From contig NZ_JAEMUX010000007.1 in the NCBI RefSeq assembly GCF_016598475.1, positions 124,001 to 188,000 of the forward strand: a stretch of DNA of 64,000 nt, read 5' to 3'. Positions 46,057 through 54,174 of this stretch are shown here, piece by piece. Position numbers and translations under genes: made by a program. This DNA comes from Streptomyces adelaidensis (lineage in GTDB: Bacteria > Actinomycetota > Actinomycetes > Streptomycetales > Streptomycetaceae). Below the pieces are notes generated by a model. It searched no databases. It had not been told where the DNA came from and worked only from the letters and a program-made list of their open reading frames with translations. Numbering within the stretch: the first letter of the stretch is position 1; the number at the start of each line of letters is the position of its first letter.

Positions 46057-46077
46057 GTTACGTATGGCACCGATAAC
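46057..46077. promoter_or_regulatory. LacI-type operator in the divergent LacI/GH35 promoter region
   Basis: A 21-bp imperfect palindrome, GTTACGTATG-G-CACCGATAAC, closely matches the site at 44791. ATCGGT at 46048-46053 and ACCGAT at 46069-46074 form another inverted pair. It ends 13 bp before the GTG start of the GH35 gene, so binding would block both divergent transcripts. Confidence 0.65.
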
Positions 46078-46090
46078 ATAGGCTCGGGTC

Positions 46091-47935
46091 GTGACTGAGC
46101 CGTCCACGACACACATCTCTCCGGCCCACACCACAACCGACGCGGCGGTCACCCCCGCCACCAGCGCGCTCACCTGGGGCGGAGGCCGCCTGTACCGGCA
46201 CGGCGCCCACCACCGCATCCTGTCGGGCGCGTTGCACTACTTCCGAGTCCACCCGGACCTCTGGCGGGACCGGATCCGCCGGCTGGCCGACCTCGGGCTC
46301 AACACCGTCGACACCTATGTGCCCTGGAATTTCCACCAGCCCCGCGCGGACGAGCCGCCACGCTTCGACGGCTGGCGGGATGTCGAGCGTTTCGTCCGCA
46401 CGGCGGGGGAGGAGGGCCTCGATGTCATCGTCCGGCCCGGCCCGTACATCTGCGCGGAGTGGTCCAACGGCGGTCTGCCGAGCTGGCTCACCGGCCGCGA
46501 CCTCGCCGTCCGCAGCTCCGACCCGGCGTTCACCTCCGCCGTCGGCCACTGGTTCGACGACCTGGTCCCGCGCCTCGCCGCGCTCCAGACGTCCGAGGGC
46601 GGGCCGATCGTCGCGGTGCAGGTGGAGAACGAGTTCGGCAGCTACGGCGACGACCACGCCTACCTCCGCTGGAACCGCCGTGCGCTGGCCGGCCGGGGCA
46701 TCCGGGAACTGCTCTTCACCGCTGACGGCCCCACCGCACTCATGCTGGACGCAGGCACTCTGCCCGGCACCCTCACCGCCGTCACCCTGGGCTCCAAGCC
46801 GGACGCCGCCCGTGGGCTCCTCGCGGCCCGGCGCCCGGACGAACCGTTCCTGGTCGCCGAGTTCTGGAACGGCTGGTTCGACCACTGGGGCAAACGGCAC
46901 CACGTGCGCGAGGTGGACAGCGCGGTCCGTACCCTCCGCGACATCGTCGCCGACGGCGGCAGCGTGAGCATCTACATGGCACACGGCGGCACCAACTTCG
47001 GCCTCTGGTCGGGCGCCAACGACCACGAGGGCCGCCTGCAACCCGTCGTGACCAGCTACGACTCCGACGCACCCATCGCCGAGGACGGCAGACTCACCGC
47101 CAAGTTCTTCGCCATGCGCGAGGCCCTCGGCGCACCGGGCCCCCTCCGCTCGACCGCACGGCTGCCGACCCTCCCGCCGGCCCACTTTCCCCTCGTCCAC
47201 CGAGCCGACCTGCTCGCCGGCCTCCGCGCCGTACCGGCGGCCAGGACCACGACCGCTCCACGCCCCGCCTCATTCGAACAACTCGGGCTCGACGCGGGCA
47301 TGGTCCTGCACGCCGCCCACCCACGCGTCCCGCCCGGCGACCACCGACTCGTCCTCACGGACGTACGCGACCGCGCACTCGTCTTCGCCGACGGCACCCT
47401 GCTCGGCATCGCCGATCCCGACTCCCCGGAACTCCCGCTGGACGGCACCGGCGCCCTCGTACGCCTGGAGATCCTGGTGGAGAGCCTCGGCCGGGTGAAC
47501 TACGGCCCCGGCATCGGCCGGCACAAGGGTCTTCTCGGTCCTGTCCTCATCGACCGCCGCATGGTGCAGGGCTGGTCGAGCACCCCGCTCGCCCTCCAGG
47601 ACTGGTCCACCACGGAACTGGCCACCGCGGTCGCCGCCGGTCCCACGACGACCCGTACCGGGTTCGCCGTCGCGAGTTTCCACGTCGACACGCCCGCGGA
47701 CACCTTCCTCGCACTGCCGGGTTCGAGCCGCGGCCTCGTCTGGGTCAACGGCTTTCTGCTGGGCCGCCATTGGGAGATCGGCCCCCAACTCACCCTCTAC
47801 TGCCCCGCACCGCTCCTGCGCCCCGGCGAGAACACCGTCACAGTCCTCGAACTGGTACGGCTCGGCGGGGCACTGGAGTTGCGCGATCGGCCCGAGCTGG
47901 GGCCGCCGGAGGAGTATGTCGAGGAATTCGACTGA
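46091..47935 (+). CDS. Beta-galactosidase, GH35
   Basis: 614-residue GH35 enzyme. The catalytic signature GGPIVAVQVENEFGSYG (about residues 171-187) contains the acid/base Glu. The nucleophile Glu lies in PFLVAEFWNGWFDHWG (about residue 258). Beta-rich C-terminal domains follow (GLVWVNGFLLGRHWEIGPQ, TLYCPAPLLRPGENTVTVLEL). No signal peptide, so it likely acts in the cytoplasm on imported oligosaccharides. GTG start with the operator immediately upstream. Confidence 0.95.
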   Translation: MTEPSTTHISPAHTTTDAAVTPATSALTWGGGRLYRHGAHHRILSGALHYFRVHPDLWRDRIRRLADLGLNTVDTYVPWNFHQPRADEPPRFDGWRDVERFVRTAGEEGLDVIVRPGPYICAEWSNGGLPSWLTGRDLAVRSSDPAFTSAVGHWFDDLVPRLAALQTSEGGPIVAVQVENEFGSYGDDHAYLRWNRRALAGRGIRELLFTADGPTALMLDAGTLPGTLTAVTLGSKPDAARGLLAARRPDEPFLVAEFWNGWFDHWGKRHHVREVDSAVRTLRDIVADGGSVSIYMAHGGTNFGLWSGANDHEGRLQPVVTSYDSDAPIAEDGRLTAKFFAMREALGAPGPLRSTARLPTLPPAHFPLVHRADLLAGLRAVPAARTTTAPRPASFEQLGLDAGMVLHAAHPRVPPGDHRLVLTDVRDRALVFADGTLLGIADPDSPELPLDGTGALVRLEILVESLGRVNYGPGIGRHKGLLGPVLIDRRMVQGWSSTPLALQDWSTTELATAVAAGPTTTRTGFAVASFHVDTPADTFLALPGSSRGLVWVNGFLLGRHWEIGPQLTLYCPAPLLRPGENTVTVLELVRLGGALELRDRPELGPPEEYVEEFD

Positions 47936-48546
47936 GACGTGCGCGTGGAGGCCCTCCCCGCCGGAGTGAGGACGAGAGTGAGGGAGGGGCAGGGTGGAGG
48001 AAGCGAAGAAGGCGGTCTCCGTCGCCAAGAAGACCGCCCTGGCGGCGACCGTCATCGGCGGAATGGCCATCTGCCTGGCCATCGGCAGAAGATCACGCAG
48101 CTCAGCCCGTACCACGGCAGTGCCGGCCAGGGGAAAATGTCGGCTGGAGCATCTCCTGCATGGCTGCAGCCGCAGCCGCAACCGCAACCTCACCTCGATC
48201 GTCCGCCCTGACCTGCTCGCCTACTTGAGCGGGGGTCAGTTCTGCGCTGTGGGCCGGACAACGCTGGTGATCTATTCCGACGACCGAGAACCGACGGACC
48301 GAACTCGGATCACGCCCCCGTCAGCCGGCGAGCCGCCGCCCGAGAAGCCGGGGCCCCGCGGCCGGAGAAGACGACGCGGGTCATGAAGCCGACAGGTCGT
48401 ACTCCCAGCCGAAGGTCCATCAGATCTCGTACTTGAAGCGCCGGAGCTGAGAGGGCGAATCCCGTGCGGAAGTATGGACGTGCGGAAGTATGGACGTGCG
48501 GAAGTATGGACGTGCGGAAGTATGGACGTGCGGCAGCCATGACCGG
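47936..48546. other. Intergenic region between the GH35 and cupin genes
   Basis: About 610 bp between convergent genes. A plus-strand frame starting at a GTG at 47994 encodes about 130 aa beginning VEEAKKAVSVAKKTALAATV, an amphipathic start, but it becomes basic and low-complexity and is probably not a gene, or is a remnant. The last 75 bp hold a 16-bp tandem repeat. Confidence 0.4.
48464..48527. repeat. Four perfect copies of a 16-bp tandem repeat
   Basis: GTGCGGAAGTATGGAC occurs four times head to tail, followed by a partial GTGCGG. The period (16) is not a multiple of three, so this is not a protein repeat. It sits just past the 3' end of the cupin gene. It is more AT-rich than its surroundings. 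Confidence 0.95.
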
Positions 48547-49083
48547 TCAGTTCGCGGCCGGGACCCCGATGAGCACGAAGGCCAGTGTGACCGGTCCGTC
48601 GCTGTGGTTGCGCCAGCCGTGGCGGGTGCCGTTCTGGACGACGATGTCGCCGGTTGACAGCTTGGTCAGCGCACCGTCGTCGAGTTCGAGGGTGACCTCG
48701 CCGGCGAGGACGATGCCGTAGTCGACCGTGGGCGTCGCGTGCATCCCGGGGTTCTCGATCTCCATGGACTCGGCGATACCGGGGGATTCGGCGAGCTGCT
48801 CCCGGCCGAAGACGACCGGGTCGAAGGACGGGTCGGCCATCGTGGCGTCCGGTGGCAGGGTCAGGACGAGGAAGCGGGTACCGCCGGGGGCAGGGACGAA
48901 GCCGGTCACCTCGGCGGTCGGATCGTCCCCGGCACGCGGGGCGGGCTCGCCCGGTTCCGTGGCCCAGGGGAGAGCGGAGGCGAAGCCCGGGAGCGTGGTG
49001 AACGCATGAGCGCGCGGTACGGGGCCGTCGCTGACGACGACCGATCTTCCCTGGGCGTCGTGGCCGGTGACGACTCTGCGCAT
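48547..49083 (-). CDS. Cupin-domain protein of the P450 operon
   Basis: 178-residue cupin, last gene of the operon. A conserved cupin barrel at the C-terminal half is visible: VDYGIVLAGEVTLELDDGAL (motif 1) and GDIVVQNGTRHGWRNHSDGP (motif 2, with His ligands). The N-terminal half (MRRVVTGHDAQGRSVVVSDG) is typical of cupins found with oxygenase clusters. It may act on the pathway product or sense an intermediate. ATG with GGAG upstream. Confidence 0.88.
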   Translation of the reverse strand: MRRVVTGHDAQGRSVVVSDGPVPRAHAFTTLPGFASALPWATEPGEPAPRAGDDPTAEVTGFVPAPGGTRFLVLTLPPDATMADPSFDPVVFGREQLAESPGIAESMEIENPGMHATPTVDYGIVLAGEVTLELDDGALTKLSTGDIVVQNGTRHGWRNHSDGPVTLAFVLIGVPAAN

Positions 49084-49106
49084 GGCGGTCTCCTTGAGGG
49101 CGTAGG

Positions 49107-50390
49107 TCAATGGACGGTGGACGCGGGCGCGGCCGCGAAGGACTTGAGGTCGAACGCGGGGTCGGCGGCCTCCTCCGGTGCGGGGGAGCGGCCGAGTGCG
49201 AGGAGTCTGCGGGCCGTCATGTGGTCCGAGGCGCGGTTGACCGACTCGACCGCGATCAGGTCCCGCCCGCGATAGCAGAACACGGAGGACCGCCCGTCCG
49301 GGACCGCTCCCCGGAGTACGGCCGGCCAGGTCGTACCCGGCGGACAGCCCGGCGATCTGCGGTTTCAGCGGGCCTTGGTGGCTCCAGAACCAGGGCAGTG
49401 CCGTGTACGGGCGGGGCGTGCCGGTCAGCCGGGCGGCGAGGCAGCGGGCCTGGTCGGCCGCGTTCTGCACCGACTCCAACCGGATCCGCCGCCCGGTGCG
49501 GGCATCGGGGAACGCGGCGCAGTCGCCGATCGCGGAGACCGAGGGGTCGGCGGTCGACAGGTGGGCGTCGACGGTGACGCCGGTGCCGGTGCCGATGTCC
49601 AGGCCGGCCGTCGCCGCGAGTTCGGTGTTGGGCAGGACGCCCACGCCGTACACCACCAGGTCCGCCGGCACGGTGGTCCCCGCCGCCGTGCGTACGGCGG
49701 TCACCCGGCCGTCGCGGCCGACGATCTCGGAGATGCCGCCGCCCAGGACCATGGGAGTGCCCCACGCGCGGTGCCGCTCGGCGAAGAAGTCCGGGTGGGC
49801 GTGGACACCGCCCGTCCCATCGCCTGTCCTGCGATGTCGAAGACGACGGCTCGCCGCCCGAGGGCCCGGCAGGCCGCCGCCACTTCGAGACCGATGAACC
49901 CGGCCCCGACGATCACCACGTCCCGGGCCGCGCGCAGCCGGGTCCGGAGCCGCTCGGCGTCCTCGACCGTACGCAGGGGCAGTACGCCGTCGAGGTCCGC
50001 GCCGGGGAGCGGCAGCGGACGCGGACGGGTGCCCGTGGCGAGTACCAGATGGCCGTAGCCGACGGTGGAGCCGTCCTGGAGCGCCACCGTGCGCCGGGCG
50101 CGGTCGATCCGTACGGCGCGGTGTCCGGCCGGCAGGCGGATGTCCCGATCCGCGTAGAACCCCTCCGCGCGCAGGGTCACGCCCTGCCGGCTCAGGTCCC
50201 CGGTCAGGAACTCCTTGGACAGCGGCGGCCGTTGCCCGGGCAGCCCCGGCATCTCACCGATCAGGGTGACGGGACCGTCGTACCCCGCCTCCCGGAGGGA
50301 GTCCGCCAGCTGTACGGCCGCGAGTCCGGCTCCGATCACCACGACCGGGGCGGCGGTCGTCGAGCGGTGACCGTGGCCGTGGCCGTTCAT
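49107..50390 (-). pseudogene. FAD-dependent ferredoxin reductase of the P450 operon, two frameshifts
   Basis: Three frames together encode a rubredoxin/ferredoxin reductase-like flavoprotein. The first (from 50390) has VVVIGAGLAAVQLADSLREAGYDG (FAD motif), LATGTRPRPLPLPG and VVIVGAGFIGLEVAAACRALG (NAD motif). The second resumes at HPDFFAERHRAWGTP and includes VYGVGVLPNTELAA and GDCAAFPD. The third resumes at DGRSSVFCYRGRDLIAVESV and runs to PASTVH. Breaks: near 49800 (one base missing) and near 49323 (an extra G in GGCCGGCC). It overlaps the ferredoxin stop by 4 bp and would reduce it. Confidence 0.85.
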
Positions 50391-50746
50391 GCCTGGGATT
50401 CCGGTATCCGTACGACGATGTCGGCGGCCCCGTCGGTCAGCGGAAGTTGGCAGCTGAGCCTGCTGTTGGGCTCGCGGGGGGCGGCCGTGCAGTCGAGGAG
50501 TTCGTCCTCCTCGTCGCTGACGGGCGGGAAGACGTCCGGGGCGTTCGGGGCGTCCTGGGCGTCCTCGCCGAGGCCGCCGTCGACGTCGACGTAGACGTGG
50601 CAGGTGGCGCACATCAGGTTGCCGCCGCACTCGGCGACGATGCCCCGTATCCCGGCGGCGACGGCGCCGCGCATGACAGTGGTGCCGGGCGTGAGGTCCA
50701 GGGCGGTCTCGGTGCCGTCGGGCTGGGCGTAGGTGACTTTCGGCAT
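50387..50746 (-). CDS. [2Fe-2S] ferredoxin (adrenodoxin type)
   Basis: 119-residue plant/vertebrate-type 2Fe-2S ferredoxin. The cluster cysteines are in GIVAECGGNLMCATCHVYVD (C-x5-C-x2-C) and LDCTAAPREPNSRLSCQLPL, with four Cys in all plus an extra one. It would carry electrons from the flavoprotein reductase to the P450. The stop overlaps the reductase ATG, and its own ATG is about 27 bp after the P450 gene. Confidence 0.93.
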   Translation of the reverse strand: MPKVTYAQPDGTETALDLTPGTTVMRGAVAAGIRGIVAECGGNLMCATCHVYVDVDGGLGEDAQDAPNAPDVFPPVSDEEDELLDCTAAPREPNSRLSCQLPLTDGAADIVVRIPESQA

Positions 50747-50773
50747 GCTCGGGCTGCTCCTTGTGCGTGGCGG

Positions 50774-51971
50774 TCAGGTGTTCCAGACGGCGGCGAGCCG
50801 GAGGGGTCCCCGGAAGACCCAGCCCTCGAAGGGGACGTGGTCCTCGGCGAGGCGCAGACCGGGCAGGGCGCCGAACAGGCCCGGCAGCGCGATCTGTGCG
50901 ACGGCGGCGCGCGAGACCCAGGTGCCGAGGCCGAAGTGCGGGCCGCCGCCGAACGCGATGTGGCCGGTCTCGGCGCGATGGATGTCGAAGTGCTCGGGGT
51001 GGTCGAAGACGCGCTCGTCGTGGTTGCCGGAGGCGATGACGATGCCCAGCTTGTCGCCGGGCTCCAGGACGCGTCCGGCGAGTTCAATGCGGGCGGCCAC
51101 CCGGCGCGGATACATGCCGATGGGGGAGACCCAGCGGACGGCCTCCTCGAACACCCGCTTCCACAGGGCGGGTTCCGCCTCGGCGTCGTGCCGCTGGTCG
51201 TCGTGGGTGAGCAGGGCGTAGGCGGCGGTGGCGATGGAATCGCGGGGTTCGTTTGAGGCCGCCGCCGAGGAAGACCCTGACGTTGGTCCGGATCTCGCCC
51301 TCGGTCAGCGGGTCGTCGGCGTGCAGCATGGCGGAGACGACCGACGGGTCGGGATCACGGCGCAGGGCGGGCAGGATCTCGTCCATCGCCGCGTCCAGCT
51401 CGGCCACCGCGCGGGCACAGCGCGCCCAGATCTCCGGGTCCTCCCCGTAGTTCCCGCCGGCGTCGATGATCGCCTGCGACCAGCGCAGCATGTCGTCGTC
51501 GCCGACCCCGCGCAGGCCCAGCAGGGCGGCGAGGTTACGGGCCGCGAGCGGTCCGGCGAAATCGGCGAAGAGGTCGCCCGAACCGCGCGCGGCGAGCCCG
51601 GAGAGGAGGTCGCGGGTGTTGCGCCGGAACACCGGCAGCCAGTGCTCCTTCACCACCCTGGGCCGCAGCGGCGGCTCGGCGGCGCGGCGCAGCCGCCGGT
51701 GGGCGTCACCGTCCTGACGCAGCAGGGCCTCGCCGATCGACCTCGTCATCAGGGAGGGGCTCTCCGAAGAAGGGTCTTCCGACGACAGGAAGATCTCGGG
51801 ACTCCGCTCGACCCGCATGATGTCCGCGTGCCGGGTGACCAGGTGACGGCCCGCTTCCGGCACCCAGGCCACCGGGTCGTGCTCACGCAGATACCGGTAC
51901 GCGGGATAGGGATCGTGCCGCAGCCGGCTCAGACCGATGTGCTCGGCAGGGGGACCGACGGTCGTCGCCAT
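50774..51971 (-). pseudogene. Cytochrome P450, one frameshift and Gly in place of the haem-ligand Cys
   Basis: About 398 aa from two frames: 51971 to about 51252 and on to 50774. P450 landmarks are the SPSLMTRSIGEALLRQDG segment, the I-helix-like GGGLNEPRDSIATAA (Asn-Glu-Pro-Arg-Asp in place of the usual acid/Thr pair), the ExxR of FEEAVRWVSP and the haem-binding loop FGGGPHFGLGTWVSR. The canonical loop is FxxGxHxCxG; here the Cys position (between HF and LG) is Gly. The frame breaks at a TTT run (51252-51254); removing one base restores it. First gene of the operon. Either a decayed enzyme or a sequencing artefact. Confidence 0.87.
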
Positions 51972-52296
51972 TGACGGTGTCCTTTCTGAACTGCCTTCGC
52001 CGCGATGCTCCGCACCGCATTTGTCACGCTGCCGACTGTGGCCGACGCGCAGAGCCCTGGTAAGCGGGCGGAATCGCGTTTTTCCTGAGGTGGTTCCTCA
52101 GAAATCCAGTGGTTCGACGGCGGTGCCGACCGCACGGGACGAGGGTGACCGTGTGACCGCTGCTTCCCCGGCCCGGACGGAAGGAGGCAGGAACGGAAGG
52201 AGGCAGGAGCCGCGATGAGATCTCCTTTGACCCCGCCTCCACATTGCCTCGTCAGCACAGTCGGTAGCCTTCCGGGTCCGCCGGACGGCGGCGGAG
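51972..52296. other. Intergenic region, divergent P450 promoter and decayed LacI start
   Basis: About 325 bp. It contains a hyphenated inverted repeat CTGAGG-TGGTT-CCTCAG at 52085-52101 (a possible operator for the P450 operon) and two perfect copies of ACGGAAGGAGGCAGGA at 52177-52208, each with an embedded GGAGG. Sequence just before 52297 (VRRTAAEMGYVGN in frame) looks like the end of a LacI DNA-binding domain, but the helix-turn-helix itself is missing. Confidence 0.5.
52085..52101. promoter_or_regulatory. Possible operator of the P450 operon
   Basis: Inverted repeat CTGAGG/CCTCAG with a 5-bp spacer, about 115 bp upstream of the P450 start, flanked by T-rich and A-rich bases. Regulator unknown. 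Confidence 0.3.
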
Positions 52297-53589
52297 ATGG
52301 GTTACGTCGGCAACCGCGCGGCCCGGATGACGCGCGGCGCCTCCAGCAGCGTCGTAGGTCTGGTGATCCCGGACATCCTCAACAGCTTCTACTCGACCGT
52401 CGCCCACGAACTCTCCCGGAACATGGAGAGCCGGGGCCACCAGCTGATGCTCTCCGAGACCGGTGACGACCGCTCGCGCGAGCTGCGCCAGTTGAAGGAG
52501 CTGTCGGCCGGCCGCGTCGCCGGAGTCATCATCGTCCCGAGCGCCCGCCCGCACCCCGACTCCGCGAAGCTGCTGAAGACGCTGCCGCACATCCAGCTGC
52601 TGCGCAGACACCCCTCCCTCGGCACCCAGTGGTTCGGCATCGACGACTTCCGGGCGCTGCACGAGGCCACCGCCCACCTCGTCGGGCTGGGACACACGAG
52701 GATCGGCTATGTCGGCGGCCCGCGAGAGCTGCCCACGGGCGCCGAACGACTGCGCGGCTTCCGCGCCGCGCCGACGGAGGCGGGACTCCCCGAGGAAGCC
52801 GGCGTCACCGCCCTGGGCGCGCCCTCCGCCGTCGACCACGGCCGCGTGGCCGTACGGCAGCTGCTCGAGCGGCTCTGCGACGCGGCGGTATCGGGCCCGA
52901 GCGGCACGGTGCTGATCAACGGCATCAGCGGCACCCTGGGCCTGGGCGTCGCCCTCTTCGCCCTCGCCCTGGGAGCGCGCAAGGTGCTCGGTACCGGCCG
53001 TGACCGCGATCTCCTGGCCAGGGTCCGGGCCATCGCCCCCGGGCGGATCGAGGTGCACGGCCTGGACGACGAGGTATCGGTGGGGGAGTGGACGAGATCA
53101 CTGACCGGCGGCGCCGGCGCGGACCTGGTGATCGACGCGCTCGGCCCCGGAGCACCGCACGAGACCATGCTCGCCGCCGTCGACGCGCTGGCGCGCGGTG
53201 GACACCACGTCAACATCGGCGCCGTGGCCGGAGACGTCCCCGTCCACCTCCACAAGGTCATGGACAACGACATGCGGCTCAGCTCCGCCTGGTTCACCAC
53301 GGCAGAAGGACAGGAGATGGCCGACCTCGCCGAGAGCGGCACGGTCGACCTGTCCGTGTTCGAGCACGAGGTCTTCAAGCTGAACGACATCAACACGGCC
53401 CTCGCCGTACTGAAGAACCGCAACGCCGGCTTCAGCAATTACGTCATCTGCCCCAGACCGGACTTGTTCCTGGCCGGCCCGGGTCTGTATTCCCCGCCGT
53501 GCGGCGGGGATCACCGGCAGTCCTCAGCCTCGCTCACGCCCGGATCCACCGCTCCAGTGCCTCGACCGTCTGGTCCGGCGCCGTGCTGA
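52297..53589 (+). pseudogene. Chimeric ORF: LacI sensor domain fused to a zinc-type alcohol dehydrogenase domain
   Basis: Residues about 1-198 are a LacI-family sensor lacking the helix-turn-helix (GNRAARMTRGASSSVVGLVI, ILNSFYSTVAHELSRNMES, AGRVAGVIIVPSARP, ATAHLVGLGHTRIGYVGG). Residues about 203-390 are the cofactor-binding half of a medium-chain dehydrogenase (VLINGISGTLGLGVALFALA, ARKVLGTGRDRDLLARVR, GADLVIDALGPGAPHE, ALARGGHHVNIGAVAGDV, INTALAVLKNRNAGFSNYVI). The catalytic half of the dehydrogenase is absent. The last 40 codons read through a hairpin (53491-53510) and overlap the opposite gene. Likely a deletion remnant of two genes. Confidence 0.8.
53491..53510. terminator. Hairpin terminator inside the read-through tail of the chimeric ORF
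   Basis: CCCCGCC pairs with GGCGGGG (loop GTGC) in 53492-53509. It would normally lie past a gene end, suggesting the dehydrogenase stop codon was lost or shifted. Confidence 0.7.
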
Positions 53590-53947
53590 AGCACAGCCGG
53601 ATGCCGGGTGCCGCCTCGGTGAGCACGTTGACCAACCGCTCGAACAGCAGGGTGTTCTCCGGCAGCATACGTATGCCACCGCCGATCATCGCCAAGCCGA
53701 ACGCGTGGTCCTGGAGATGCTGTCGGACGGTGGTCTCGGCGCGGTCCGCAGAGGTGCCGATCAGACACGGGACCGCATCGAACCCCGCCTGGCGCAGCGC
53801 CGCGTGGCCGGCTTCGATCCGGGCGGTGAGCACCGTCTCATCGACACCGTCGGGCATCCGGCTGTAGTCGAGAGCGCTCGGGTGCAGCCCGATGGTCAGT
53901 ACCTTCGTGTTCCACGGCAGGGGAGTTGAGGTTGTCGGCCGACCCAT
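53534..53947 (-). CDS. Conserved hypothetical protein
   Basis: 137-residue soluble protein, family not recognised. Landmarks: KVLTIGLHPSALDYSRMPD, ALRQAGFDAVPCLIGTSADR and FGLAMIGGGIRMLPENTLLF, with alternating alpha/beta pattern like a Rossmann or periplasmic-type fold, ending in LERWIRA. The ATG at 53947 (MGRPTTSTPLPWN) is preferred over a longer frame to 53995. Its 3' end overlaps the tail of the convergent chimeric ORF. Confidence 0.75.
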   Translation of the reverse strand: MGRPTTSTPLPWNTKVLTIGLHPSALDYSRMPDGVDETVLTARIEAGHAALRQAGFDAVPCLIGTSADRAETTVRQHLQDHAFGLAMIGGGIRMLPENTLLFERLVNVLTEAAPGIRLCFSTAPDQTVEALERWIRA

Positions 53948-54174
53948 TGGCGGTGCCTCTCTGCTTGCGTCGCGTTGATCTCTCCGGTGTAGCACGGAGG
54001 CTGGGTGAAGAGTCCGCTGAACGTGAAATCTCCGGTGTTCTCTGTCGGCGTCCGACGGGTGTCCGACGTGTGTCCGACGTGTACGTCATTCGTCCCGAGT
54101 GCGGCCCACCGAGTCGTGAGCTCGCGACCGAGGTCTCGAACATTCCGGTGTGCGATGCCAAGGTGGCTTGCGCC

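Noticed and set aside
47994..48386. 130-residue plus-strand frame after the GH35 gene
   Set aside because: Starts plausibly but becomes basic low-complexity sequence; no promoter or ribosome site; at most a remnant.
48547..49752. 401-residue minus-strand frame as a fused reductase-cupin protein
   Set aside because: The reductase part before 49323 is followed by out-of-frame sequence; the cupin has its own ATG and ribosome site at 49083, and the fusion exists only because of a frameshift in the reductase gene.
52215..52466. Plus-strand frame MRSPLTPPPHCLVST after the GGAGG repeats
   Set aside because: It is out of frame with the LacI remnant and has no helix-turn-helix; the start codon here probably belonged to the lost DNA-binding domain.
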